DNA from: Lysobacter prati | GTDB lineage: Bacteria > Pseudomonadota > Gammaproteobacteria > Xanthomonadales > Xanthomonadaceae | NCBI RefSeq assembly: GCF_009765215.1 | Contig: NZ_VLNV01000010.1 | Location: forward strand, 1-64,000 | DNA: 64,000 nucleotides | Reading direction: 5' to 3' | Shown: in pieces, positions 35,678 to 43,776 of the stretch | Position numbering within the stretch: the stretch's first letter is position 1 | Layout: each line of letters starts with the position of its first letter | Made by a program: the position numbers and the translations under genes | Notes under the pieces: model-generated | Told to the model about the DNA's origin: nothing | The model's database searches: none | The model's input: only the letters and a program-made list of their open reading frames with translations

Positions 35678-37111
35678 GTGAACACTCAAGTAACGTCGAT
35701 GTTCGAGAACATCATTGAGCAAGCGTCCGTCCTGGTCGGAGACAGGAAGAAGGCCTCGCAGCTGGTGGGCATGCTGGTGGCGCTCATCTTCAACGAGAAA
35801 CGTGGCGGTCCGGGCGGATTCGTCCAGGCGTTTCGCAACGCCAACCTCGGGCACGTGGTCGCCAGTTGGCTGGGCAGGGAAGCCAATTGCTCCATCAGCA
35901 GCAACCAGCTCGAATCCGTGCTGGGTCCGGCATTGATCGGCTCCATGGCTTCGCGCCTGGCGCTGACGCAGAGCACGACCCTGGAAGCGACAGCGAAGAT
36001 CCTGCCCGAGGTGGTCGGAGCGCTCGCTCACAACGGGCAGATGTCGCACGGCTCGATCGTGCCGGAACCGCTGCGCGGCCTCGTGGATGGCATCGGCGAT
36101 TTCGTCGGCACCCTGGGGCAATGGGGCTGGGGCGGTGTCGCAGCAGGCACGGCGGCGGTCGCCGGCGGCATCCGCGTGGTCGACCGAACCGTACAGACGC
36201 ATTCCCAGGCGCCGCGCAAGAGAACCAGCAGCTGGCTGATCTGGCTTCTGCTGCTGGCGGCTTTCATCGGCGCGTTGCTGCTGTACCTGGGGTACTCGCG
36301 GCAGCAGCCGGCAAGCGCGCAGGCGGAAACCCGCGCCCCGGGCCCTGCGGTCGCCGCCGAACAAGTCGAGCCCCGCTTCCAGATCGAGAACGTCAACGGC
36401 AAGGTCGCGGTCAACGGTCAGCTCGCCAGCGAGCCGGAGAGAGTGCGCCTGATGGATGCGTTGCGAGCCACCTTCGGCGCCGGCAACGTCAGCGGCGACA
36501 TCACGGTCGACACGAAGACGGCACCGGCCAATTGGATGGACAAGTTGATCGCGTTGCTGCCGCAGCTCAAGGACAGTGGCATCAAGCTCGGGTTCGATGG
36601 CGACAAGCTGCAGATCGACACCTCGGCGCTGCCGGAAGACCAGCGCTTCGCGTTGTCGCAGAAGTTGCGCGCCGAATTCGCCGGCTTGCAGATATCGGGC
36701 CTGTGGGACAAGGCGATGGCAGCATTTTCGATGCTCAAGGCAGGCTTCACCTCCGATGATCTGGTCAAGGCCCTGAACCTGTCGACGATCTACTTCGAAA
36801 CCGGCTCGAGCAAGATCACCGCCGACAGCATGGAAACGCTGGTCAAGGCCGCCGAAGCGATCAAGGCCGCGCCCACTGGGACGCGTATCGAGATTGGTGG
36901 CCATACCGACAACTCGGGCGATGCCGCGCTCAACATGACCGTGTCCCAGCAGCGCGCCGATGCCGTGAAGGCAAAGCTGGTGGAGTTGGGTGTCGCAGCC
37001 GGCACGCTCGACGCGCGTGGATTCGGTCAGGACAAGCCGATCGCCGACAACGCCACTGAGGAAGGCCGCGCACAGAACCGGCGCATCGAGTTCTCCGCGC
37101 TGAAGGACTAA
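35678..37111 (+). CDS. DUF937 (YidB-like) - membrane helix - BON-like - OmpA fusion protein
   Basis: A 477-residue multidomain protein. Residues 1-150 resemble YidB/DUF937 (FENIIEQASVLVGDRKKASQLVGMLVALIF ... GHVVASWLG). A single membrane helix (186-204, WLIWLLLLAAFIGALLLYL) follows. A BON-like region (FQIENVNGKVAVNGQLASEPERVRLMDAL, about 234-345) precedes a C-terminal OmpA peptidoglycan-binding domain (IYFETGSSKI, IEIGGHTDNSGD, NRRIEFSAL). The topology suggests an inner-membrane protein reaching peptidoglycan. Start GTG 35678 overlaps a tiny upstream frame (35646-35681); ATG 35699 is the alternative. A terminator follows. Confidence 0.83.
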   Translation: MNTQVTSMFENIIEQASVLVGDRKKASQLVGMLVALIFNEKRGGPGGFVQAFRNANLGHVVASWLGREANCSISSNQLESVLGPALIGSMASRLALTQSTTLEATAKILPEVVGALAHNGQMSHGSIVPEPLRGLVDGIGDFVGTLGQWGWGGVAAGTAAVAGGIRVVDRTVQTHSQAPRKRTSSWLIWLLLLAAFIGALLLYLGYSRQQPASAQAETRAPGPAVAAEQVEPRFQIENVNGKVAVNGQLASEPERVRLMDALRATFGAGNVSGDITVDTKTAPANWMDKLIALLPQLKDSGIKLGFDGDKLQIDTSALPEDQRFALSQKLRAEFAGLQISGLWDKAMAAFSMLKAGFTSDDLVKALNLSTIYFETGSSKITADSMETLVKAAEAIKAAPTGTRIEIGGHTDNSGDAALNMTVSQQRADAVKAKLVELGVAAGTLDARGFGQDKPIADNATEEGRAQNRRIEFSALKD

Positions 37112-37127
37112 AGGCCGCACGCATGAG

Positions 37128-37159
37128 GGGCGATCGCCTGAACGGCGGTCGCCCTTTTT
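37128..37159 (+). terminator. Rho-independent terminator after the OmpA-fusion gene
   Basis: GGGCGATCGCC / GGCGGTCGCCC (one wobble) closes a five-base loop and is followed by TTTTT, 16 bp after the stop codon. Confidence 0.88.
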
Positions 37160-37171
37160 CGTGCCCGCAAG

Positions 37172-37347
37172 CGGTACTCGCCTTCGCGGGAATGACGGTT
37201 TTCCATCGAAGACCTCGAAATGAAACGCCAGAGCGTCGTCCGCCGGGTCGGGGATTGCGCAGCAGCGGGACATGGATGTCCCGCGCCCCGCCTTCGGACA
37301 GGATGTCCGACGAAGGGGCGGAGCAATCCCCGGCCCGGCGGACGACG
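37172..37347. repeat. 114-bp double-hairpin repeat, copy 5, inverted, with REP flank
   Basis: The core 37234-37347 is inverted and nearly identical to copy 4 except for CGTCGTCC/GGACGACG arm ends. Before it come GAAGACC...CGCCAGAG (37209-37233) and a REP half-unit (CGCCTTCGCGGGAATGACGG, 37179-37198), so the whole composite is preserved. It fills the gap between the OmpA-fusion terminator and the GNAT gene; nothing else is seen in this 357-bp gap. Confidence 0.9.
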
Positions 37348-37469
37348 CCCTTCGAAAGCCTCACCCCAACGCCAAGCCGGCCGCAGTTCCGCAGATGCAA
37401 GCCCCGGACGCCACAGCATCAGCGGCACAAGTGATGGTTCGCCACCGCCGCAACCGTTACCCTTGCGGC

Positions 37470-38051
37470 ATGTCCGCACCTCCCCACCGCCACGATTTTC
37501 GCGACGTGCGCCTGGCCGGTGACGGTTTCACACTGCGGCAATGGCACCGCGAGGACCTCGACGACCTGCTGGCCCACGCCGATGATCCAGCCATCGTCCG
37601 CGGTCTCAGCGATCGCTTCCCACACCCGTACACGCGCGAGGACGGCGAACGCTTCCTTGCCGGCGAGGTGGTGGACCTGAACGCCCCCGTCTTCGCCATC
37701 GAAGTCGACGGCCACGCCTGCGGTGGCATCGGAGCCGAGGTCGGCCACGCCGATCGGCGGTACTCCGCGCAGATGGGCTACTGGCTCGGCCGGGCCCTGT
37801 GGGGTCGCGGGATGATGACGCGGGTCGTGGCACTGTACGCACCATGGCTGATGCGCGAACTGGAGCTGTACCGCCTGCAGGCCACCGTGCTCGACAGCAA
37901 CCCCGCGTCGGCGCGCGTACTGCAGAAGAACGGATTCGAAGAAGAGGGCGCACAACGCTGCGCCGTGGTGAAGTTCGGCGAAGTGCATGACCTGCGCGTG
38001 TTCGCGAAGGTGTGCCCGCCAATGAAAAGGAATCAGACAGATGCGACATGA
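37470..38051 (+). CDS. GNAT-family N-acetyltransferase (RimJ/RimL-like)
   Basis: A 193-residue acetyltransferase. FTLRQWHREDLDDLLAHADDP at the start, AQMGYWLGRALWGRGMMTRVV (acetyl-CoA pyrophosphate loop, about 103-123) and LQATVLDSNPASARVLQKNGFEEEG are the standard RimJ/RimL-type motifs. The acceptor is unknown. Start ATG 37470 was chosen because the longer frame runs through repeat copy 5. It overlaps the methyltransferase gene by 11 bp, implying an operon. Confidence 0.9.
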   Translation: MSAPPHRHDFRDVRLAGDGFTLRQWHREDLDDLLAHADDPAIVRGLSDRFPHPYTREDGERFLAGEVVDLNAPVFAIEVDGHACGGIGAEVGHADRRYSAQMGYWLGRALWGRGMMTRVVALYAPWLMRELELYRLQATVLDSNPASARVLQKNGFEEEGAQRCAVVKFGEVHDLRVFAKVCPPMKRNQTDAT

Positions 38052-38973
38052 TCCGCCGGGCAAGCCGCCGCGTGGTCCGCGGCAACCCCCCACCGGCCAG
38101 CCCTGGGGTCGCCCGCCGCGCGATCGCGGCGACGCCCCTCCCGAACGTGAGGCGCGCGCGCCCCGGACGCCCTATGCGCAGCAGCGTCCCGCCGAACCGT
38201 CGCACGAAGGCGACCATGAGCTGGGTCCGTCGGCGCGCGAGCGTCGCAACGTTGAGCTGCGCCTGTATGGGCTCAACGCCGTGCGCGCCGTCTTCGCCAA
38301 GCGCCCGCAGGCGATCCGCAAGCTGTACCTCGCCGAAGCGCGCATCCCGGCACTGCAGCCCCTGCTGAAATGGTGCGTCGCCAACCGCGTCGGCTACCGC
38401 GTGGTCGACGAGGAAGACCTGCACAAGCTGGCCTCCAGCACGCATCACGAAGGCGTCGTCGCCGACGTGCTACGCGAGGAACCGCTGGCGCTGTCGAACT
38501 GGCTGCGCGATCTGCCGGCGGGGCCGCAATGCGCTATCTGGCTCGACGGCGTCGGCAACCCGCACAACTTCGGCGCGATCCTGCGCTCGGCCGCGCATTT
38601 CGGCGTCGGAGCGATTCTGCTGCCGAAGCATTCGACCCTGTCCCTGTCGGGCGCGGCGGCGCGCGTCGCCGAAGGCGGCGCCGAGGTCGTGCCGATCGTG
38701 CGCCTGGGGCGCACCGACAATTCCATCGCGCAACTGCGCAGCACCGGCTTCACCCTGGCCGCCACGGTCGTGCAGGGCGGCAGCGACCTGTTCTCCGCAC
38801 CCCTGCCGCAGCGCGTGATCTACGTGCTCGGCGCGGAGGGCGAGGGCATGGATCACGAACTGGCTGCGGCCTGCGACCTGCGCCTGTCGATTCCGGGAAC
38901 GGGCGCGGTGGAGAGCCTCAACGTCGCGTCCGCCGCGGCGGTGTTGCTGGCGAGCTGGCGCGCGCGCAGCTGA
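38041..38973 (+). CDS. TrmH/SpoU-family RNA methyltransferase, YfiF-like
   Basis: A 310-residue SPOUT RNA 2'-O-methyltransferase. A disordered N-terminal tail of about 70 residues rich in Pro and Arg precedes a substrate-binding domain (LRLYGLNAVRAVFAKRPQAIRKLYL) and the knotted catalytic domain with LDGVGNPHNFGAILRSAAHFGV, VLGAEGEGM and IPGTGAVESLNVASAAAVLL. The tail and the HHEGVVADV linker resemble E. coli YfiF more than RlmB. The RNA target is not predictable. Confidence 0.9.
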   Translation: MRHDPPGKPPRGPRQPPTGQPWGRPPRDRGDAPPEREARAPRTPYAQQRPAEPSHEGDHELGPSARERRNVELRLYGLNAVRAVFAKRPQAIRKLYLAEARIPALQPLLKWCVANRVGYRVVDEEDLHKLASSTHHEGVVADVLREEPLALSNWLRDLPAGPQCAIWLDGVGNPHNFGAILRSAAHFGVGAILLPKHSTLSLSGAAARVAEGGAEVVPIVRLGRTDNSIAQLRSTGFTLAATVVQGGSDLFSAPLPQRVIYVLGAEGEGMDHELAAACDLRLSIPGTGAVESLNVASAAAVLLASWRARS

Positions 38974-39110
38974 GCAGGTGACCCTGCGGAACCGTGACGG
39001 TTGCTTCTAGTCGCGGACAAGTGGACACCTACAATCGCAACCCTCGCGGCGCCGATCGTATCCCTTGGCTCAAGGCCGGCGGCATCCCGCAGGCCTTCCA
39101 AGGAGAGTTC

Positions 39111-40226
39111 ATGATCAAGCGATCGTTTGCGCTGGTGGCCATGATGGCCGCATCCCTCGCCGCAGCTGCACAGGAATGCCCGGACCGCTCGTCCTACGAG
39201 CCGTCCCGGGAAATCATCGCCGACATGCAGCACATCGTCGCGCCGAACGGTGTGCAGGAGTCCTACAAGACCCGCATCGGCGGCGTCGAGCAGTGGCTCA
39301 ACGTGCGCGGCCAGGACCGCGACAACCCGATGATCCTGTTCGTCCATGGCGGTCCGGCAGCGCCGATCACGCCGACGACCTGGCAGTTCCAGCGGCCGAT
39401 GGAGGAGTACTTCACGGTCGTCAACTGGGACCAGCGCGGCGCCGGCAAGACCTATAACGAGACCACGCCGCCCGAGTCGATCGGCGACAGCATCCACATC
39501 CCGCGCTACGTCGACGACGCGATCGAAGTCGCCGAATACCTGCGCAAGCGCTACCACAAGGACAAGCTGATCCTGGTCGGGCACAGCTGGGGCACGATCG
39601 TCGCCATGAGCGCCGCGCTCAAGCGCCCGGACCTGTTCTACGCGTATGTCGGCATCGGCCAGGTCATCAACACCCGCGACAACGAGCGCATCAGCTACGA
39701 CTACGGCGTCGAGCAGGCGAGGGCGCACAAGAACGAAGAGGCGATCCGCGAACTGGCATCGATCGCCCCCTACCCGGGCAACACGCCGATCACCCGCGAC
39801 CGCATCATCCTGGCGCGCAAGTGGCCGCAGTTCTACGGTGGCCTGACAGCGTTCCGCCAGGATTCCAACTACTACTACCGCGGCGCGCGCCTGTCGCCCG
39901 ACTACAACGACCTGGATCGCTGCGCGATCAACCTGGGCAGCATCTTCAGCCTCGGCCGGCTGCTGCCGGAGTTCCTCGAAGTCGACTTCAAGGGCGTGCG
40001 TTCGTTCCCGATTCCGGTGGTGATGTTCATGGGGCGCCACGACTACACCACGCCGTCGCAGCCGACCGAAGCCTGGTTGCGTCAGCTCAAGGCGCCGTAC
40101 AAGCAGGGTGTCTGGTTCGAGCGCTCCGCCCACATGATGCCGTGGGAGGAGCCAGGCAAGACCCTCACCAGCCTGCTGCAGTACGTGCGGCCGCTGGCCA
40201 CCGGCGAGGCGCCGGCAGGCGGCTGA
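39111..40226 (+). CDS. Secreted alpha/beta-hydrolase (proline-iminopeptidase-like)
   Basis: A 371-residue alpha/beta hydrolase with a signal peptide (MIKRSFALVAMMAASLAAAAQ). Motifs: LFVHGGPAAPIT (oxyanion loop), WDQRGAGKTYNE, LVGHSWGTIVAMS (nucleophile Ser), MGRHDYTTP (acid Asp) and RSAHMMPWEEP (His). This resembles prolyl-iminopeptidase-type family S33, but export and lid differ, so substrate is open. ATG 39111 has AAGGAGAG upstream. It converges with the serine-hydrolase gene after 10 bp. Confidence 0.88.
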   Translation: MIKRSFALVAMMAASLAAAAQECPDRSSYEPSREIIADMQHIVAPNGVQESYKTRIGGVEQWLNVRGQDRDNPMILFVHGGPAAPITPTTWQFQRPMEEYFTVVNWDQRGAGKTYNETTPPESIGDSIHIPRYVDDAIEVAEYLRKRYHKDKLILVGHSWGTIVAMSAALKRPDLFYAYVGIGQVINTRDNERISYDYGVEQARAHKNEEAIRELASIAPYPGNTPITRDRIILARKWPQFYGGLTAFRQDSNYYYRGARLSPDYNDLDRCAINLGSIFSLGRLLPEFLEVDFKGVRSFPIPVVMFMGRHDYTTPSQPTEAWLRQLKAPYKQGVWFERSAHMMPWEEPGKTLTSLLQYVRPLATGEAPAGG

Positions 40227-40236
40227 CGGCGGACGG

Positions 40237-41466
40237 TCAGCGTGTCTGCGGCGTGGTGCGCCGCGCCGCGAGCACCTTGCCGATGAACTGGTCCAGCGCA
40301 TCGCCGCGGTCGATCCAGCGCACCACGATCAGCAGGTCGTTGTCGCGATCGATGTAGACGATGTTCTGTCCGTTGCCGCGGAAGGTGACGCTGCTGGCCG
40401 GTGCCGACGGCAACGCCTTGCGGCCGGTGTTGAGGAACCAGTTGGCATAGCCGTAGTCGTCCTTGTCCGCGCCCGGCGTGCGCGCCTTGGCGATCCATTG
40501 CGGCGAGACGATCTGCTGGTCCTGCCAGCGACCATCGCGCAGGAACAGGTATCCAAAGCGGGCCAGGTCCCAGCTGTCGATGAACATGCCACCGCCCCAG
40601 TGGCCGCCGCCCGAGACGGACTGCATGTGCTGGCCGTCGAGTTCGATCCACGAATTGCGGTAGCCGTGCCAGCGCCAGCGACTGCTGGCGCCGATCGGGT
40701 CCATGACGCGCTCGCGCAGCACCTGCGGCAGCGGCTGGCGCCACACCTGCAGCGCCGCCAGCGCGAGCACGTTCACGCGCACGTCGTTGTACATGTAGTG
40801 GCTGCCGGGCACATGGCGCGCGCGCTGCGGCCATTGCTCCTGCGGACCGGACGGCCGGTCCGCCCAGTCCGGCTTGCCCCACAGCGTGCCTTCCCAGTCG
40901 CTGGTCTGGCGCAGCAGGTGCTCCCAGGTGATCGGTGCGTTGTGTTCGGACGCGAACAGGTCGACGTCGCGTGGCCCGACGTTGCGAGGCATGTAGCCGG
41001 CGACGCGATCGTTGGTGTCGGCGATGCGTCCGTCCTGCCAGGCCAGTCCCACCACGGTACTGAGGAAGGTCTTGGTGACGCTGTGGCTCATGTCGACACT
41101 GCGGGTGTCGCCGAACTCGGCGATCACGCGGCCGCGGTGGACGATCAGGCCATTGATGCCGGCGCGTTCCGCGGTCGGTCCGATCTGGCCGCCGAAGTCC
41201 GGCTCCTTGGCGCCGAAACTTTCCGCAAGCGATTTCGCCTGATCGCGCGGCTCCGGCGCTTCGTGCGCCTGGGCAAAGGCAATGGCCTGCTGCAGGCGCT
41301 GCGGATCGAAACCGGCCTGCGCCGGGGTCATCCGCTCCCAGTCGCCGCGAGGCGGAAAGTACGTCGACGCGCTGTCGCCGGCAGCGGCAACGAACGACAC
41401 CAGCAGCAACAGCAGGCCCAGGACGCGCAGGCGAACGTGCATGGAGAGGTAGGGCTTGGCGGGCAT
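40237..41466 (-). CDS. Serine hydrolase, beta-lactamase / class C-like, exported
   Basis: A 409-residue serine beta-lactamase-fold hydrolase. The leader RLRVLGLLLLLVSFVAAAG marks export. MSHSVTKTFLS holds the SxxK nucleophile pair (about residues 128-138), and HYMYNDVRVN supplies the Tyr-Asn motif. GYANWFLNTG lies towards the C-terminus. Such proteins include esterases, 6-aminohexanoate-dimer hydrolases and peptidases; resistance should not be assumed. An in-frame ATG at 41442 also keeps the signal peptide and is a plausible start. Confidence 0.85.
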   Translation of the reverse strand: MPAKPYLSMHVRLRVLGLLLLLVSFVAAAGDSASTYFPPRGDWERMTPAQAGFDPQRLQQAIAFAQAHEAPEPRDQAKSLAESFGAKEPDFGGQIGPTAERAGINGLIVHRGRVIAEFGDTRSVDMSHSVTKTFLSTVVGLAWQDGRIADTNDRVAGYMPRNVGPRDVDLFASEHNAPITWEHLLRQTSDWEGTLWGKPDWADRPSGPQEQWPQRARHVPGSHYMYNDVRVNVLALAALQVWRQPLPQVLRERVMDPIGASSRWRWHGYRNSWIELDGQHMQSVSGGGHWGGGMFIDSWDLARFGYLFLRDGRWQDQQIVSPQWIAKARTPGADKDDYGYANWFLNTGRKALPSAPASSVTFRGNGQNIVYIDRDNDLLIVVRWIDRGDALDQFIGKVLAARRTTPQTR

Positions 41467-41623
41467 GGGCTCGTCGAGGTGGCGCGGGCGGTCGCCGCAG
41501 GATAGCGGACCGATCCGGCCCCAGCCCTGCTATCGGTCACGCCGGCTTAACTTTTCCGGTGCAATCGTCCGCTGACACTGGAGCGCCCGGCAACCGGAGC
41601 GGCCCAGGTGCGGAGGGGAAAAC

Positions 41624-42730
41624 ATGAAACTCAGGCGCGTGGCAGGCTTCGGCGCTGTCGTGGTGGTGCTTGCGATTCTGGCGTTCCTGGTCGCCTACTG
41701 GCGTTCGGACAACGCCTGCAGTGATCCGGTGGCGATGCCGGTGCATCCGATGAAGGCAGTTACCTATTGCGACTACGGCACCGCCGAGACCCTTCGCTAT
41801 GGCGAAATCGAGAAGCCGACCCCGGCAGACGATGAAGTGCTGGTGCGTGTTCGCAATGCAGCGGTCAACCCGCTCGACTGGCACTACATGCGTGGAACGC
41901 CCTACCTGATGCGCATGGGCACCGGGCTGCGCCGACCGGAAATGACCCGGCTGGGCGTCGATTATTCCGGCACCGTCGAAGCGGTAGGAAAGGGCGTTAC
42001 CCGGTTCAAACCCGGCGACGAGGTATTCGGTGGCCGCACCGGCGCGTTCGCCCAGTACGTCACCGTCAAGCAGGATCGCGCGATCGTTGCCAAGCCGGCC
42101 AACCTCAGCTTCGAACAGGCGGCCGGCGTGCCGATTGCCGCAATCACCGCACTGCAGGGTCTTCGCGACGGCGGCAAGCTGCAAGCGGGGCAGAGCGTGC
42201 TGATCAATGGTGCCTCGGGCGGAGTCGGCACCTTTGCCGTGCAGATCGCCAAGTCGATGGGCGCCAACGTGACCGGCGTATCCAGCACGCGCAACGTCGA
42301 GCTCGTGCGCTCGCTCGGTGCCGACCAGGTGATCGACTACAAGACCACCGACTACACCCAGGGCACGCAGAAGTACGACGTGATCCTCGACAACGTCGGC
42401 AACCGCACGCTTGCCGAGAACCGGCGCGTGCTCAAGCCCGATGGCCACTACGTGCTGATCGGCGGAGGCGGGCCCGACAACGGTCGCTGGATTGGACCGA
42501 TGATCAAGCCCATCGGCGCCGCGGTGACATCGTGGTTCGTGCCGCAGAAGATGGGCATGGTGCTGGCCGAGCTCAACCAGAAGGACCTCGGCGTTCTCGC
42601 CGACCTGATGGCGGCGGGCAAGGTCACGCCGGTCATCGACCGCACCTATCCGCTGGCGGAGCTGCCCGATGCGATCCGCTATCTCGAGACCGGTCGCGCC
42701 CGCGGCAAGGTGATCATCATGGTGCCGTGA
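41624..42730 (+). CDS. Membrane-tethered zinc-type alcohol dehydrogenase / quinone oxidoreductase
   Basis: A 368-residue MDR-superfamily oxidoreductase with an unusual N-terminal helix (VAGFGAVVVVLAILAFLVAYW, residues 6-26) before the enzyme body begins at about residue 43 (MKAVTYCDYGTAETL). NPLDWHYMRG, GVDYSGTVEAVGKGV and INGASGGVGTFAVQIAK (NADP-binding) fit NAD(P)-dependent reductases of the reticulon-4-interacting/quinone oxidoreductase group. No GHE zinc motif is evident. ATG 41624 follows GAGGGGA. Its 3' end overlaps the convergent prolyl aminopeptidase gene by 14 bp. Confidence 0.87.
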   Translation: MKLRRVAGFGAVVVVLAILAFLVAYWRSDNACSDPVAMPVHPMKAVTYCDYGTAETLRYGEIEKPTPADDEVLVRVRNAAVNPLDWHYMRGTPYLMRMGTGLRRPEMTRLGVDYSGTVEAVGKGVTRFKPGDEVFGGRTGAFAQYVTVKQDRAIVAKPANLSFEQAAGVPIAAITALQGLRDGGKLQAGQSVLINGASGGVGTFAVQIAKSMGANVTGVSSTRNVELVRSLGADQVIDYKTTDYTQGTQKYDVILDNVGNRTLAENRRVLKPDGHYVLIGGGGPDNGRWIGPMIKPIGAAVTSWFVPQKMGMVLAELNQKDLGVLADLMAAGKVTPVIDRTYPLAELPDAIRYLETGRARGKVIIMVP

Positions 42731-43697
42731 CCGCGGCGCGCTGCGTCGATGCGGCCACTGCCAGTGTGTCGGTGGCCTCCACCAGCGCGTCGACGATCGC
42801 CGGATCAGCGGCGCTGTGGCCGGCCAGCACGATCCGCAGCCGCGCTTGCGGCCACGCCGCGGCGAGGTCGCATGCCGCACGCACGGGGCAGATGATGTCG
42901 TAGCGGCCGTGCACGATGGTGGTCGGAATGTGGCGGATGCGGTCGACGTCGCGCAGCAACTGATCGTGTTCGAGGAACATGCCGTGGCGGAAGTAGTGCG
43001 CCTCGGCTCGGGCCACGGCCAGGGCCAGCTGCGGATCGGCGAAATTGCCCGGTTCGTCCGGGTCATGCAGCAGCGTGGTGCTGCCGCCTTCCCAATGCCC
43101 CCACGCATGCGCCGCGGCCAGGCGCGTGGCCTCGTCCTCGCTGTCGAGGCGACGCCAGTAGGCTTCGATCATGTCGCCGCGTTCGGGTTCGGGAATGTGT
43201 GCCAGGTAGTGCGCCCAGCGCTCGGGGAAAATCTGCGAAGCGCCGCCATCGAGTTCGTTGAACCAGCGCAGTTCGTACGCACGGCCGAGGAATATCCCGC
43301 GCAACACCAGGCCGGTGACGCGGTTGGGATGCGACTGCGCATAGGCCAGCGCCAGCGTCGAGCCCCAGGAGCCGCCGAACACGGCCCAGCGCTCGATGCC
43401 GAGATGCTCGCGGATCATTTCGATGTCGGCGACCAAGTGCCAGGTGGTGTTGTCACGCAATTCCGCATGCGGTGTCGACTTGCCCGCACCACGTTGGTCG
43501 AACAGCACGATCCGGTACCTGGCTGGATCGAAGAATCGACGGTGGTAGGGCGAGATGCCCGCACCGGGCCCGCCATGCAGGAACACCACTGGAATGCCGT
43601 CGCGGTTGCCGCATTCTTCGACATGGAGCTCGTGGATCGCGTCCACGGCAAGACGGAAGCTGCGGTAGGGCTCGATCTCCGGATACAGGTCGCGCAC
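42717..43697 (-). CDS. pip: Proline iminopeptidase
   Basis: A 326-residue cytoplasmic S33 peptidase removing N-terminal proline. VVFLHGGPGAGIS, LFDQRGAGKSTPH, FGGSWGSTLALAYAQSHP (nucleophile Ser in GGSWGS, about residue 110), VHGRYDIICP (Asp) and LAGHSAAD (His) match the family closely. LVLRGIFLGR is also characteristic. No signal peptide. It is transcribed in the same direction as the AraC-type gene 79 bp upstream. Confidence 0.94.
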   Translation of the reverse strand: MRDLYPEIEPYRSFRLAVDAIHELHVEECGNRDGIPVVFLHGGPGAGISPYHRRFFDPARYRIVLFDQRGAGKSTPHAELRDNTTWHLVADIEMIREHLGIERWAVFGGSWGSTLALAYAQSHPNRVTGLVLRGIFLGRAYELRWFNELDGGASQIFPERWAHYLAHIPEPERGDMIEAYWRRLDSEDEATRLAAAHAWGHWEGGSTTLLHDPDEPGNFADPQLALAVARAEAHYFRHGMFLEHDQLLRDVDRIRHIPTTIVHGRYDIICPVRAACDLAAAWPQARLRIVLAGHSAADPAIVDALVEATDTLAVAASTQRAAVTAP

Positions 43698-43776
43698 GGT
43701 CGGGGTCCTGGCTGATCACACCCCAAGAGTCTTGCATGCGAGGCCGGGGTTCGCACCCGCATCGCAGCCGCCGCAG

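Noticed and set aside
35456-37273. A 605-codon minus-strand frame opposite the DUF937-OmpA gene
   Set aside because: Its composition (Arg, Gln, His, Asp-rich with no fold) is that of an antisense shadow, and the plus strand has clear domains.
40237-41466. Serine hydrolase considered as an antibiotic-resistance beta-lactamase
   Set aside because: Only the general SxxK fold is supported; the motif set and context fit an esterase or amide hydrolase equally well.
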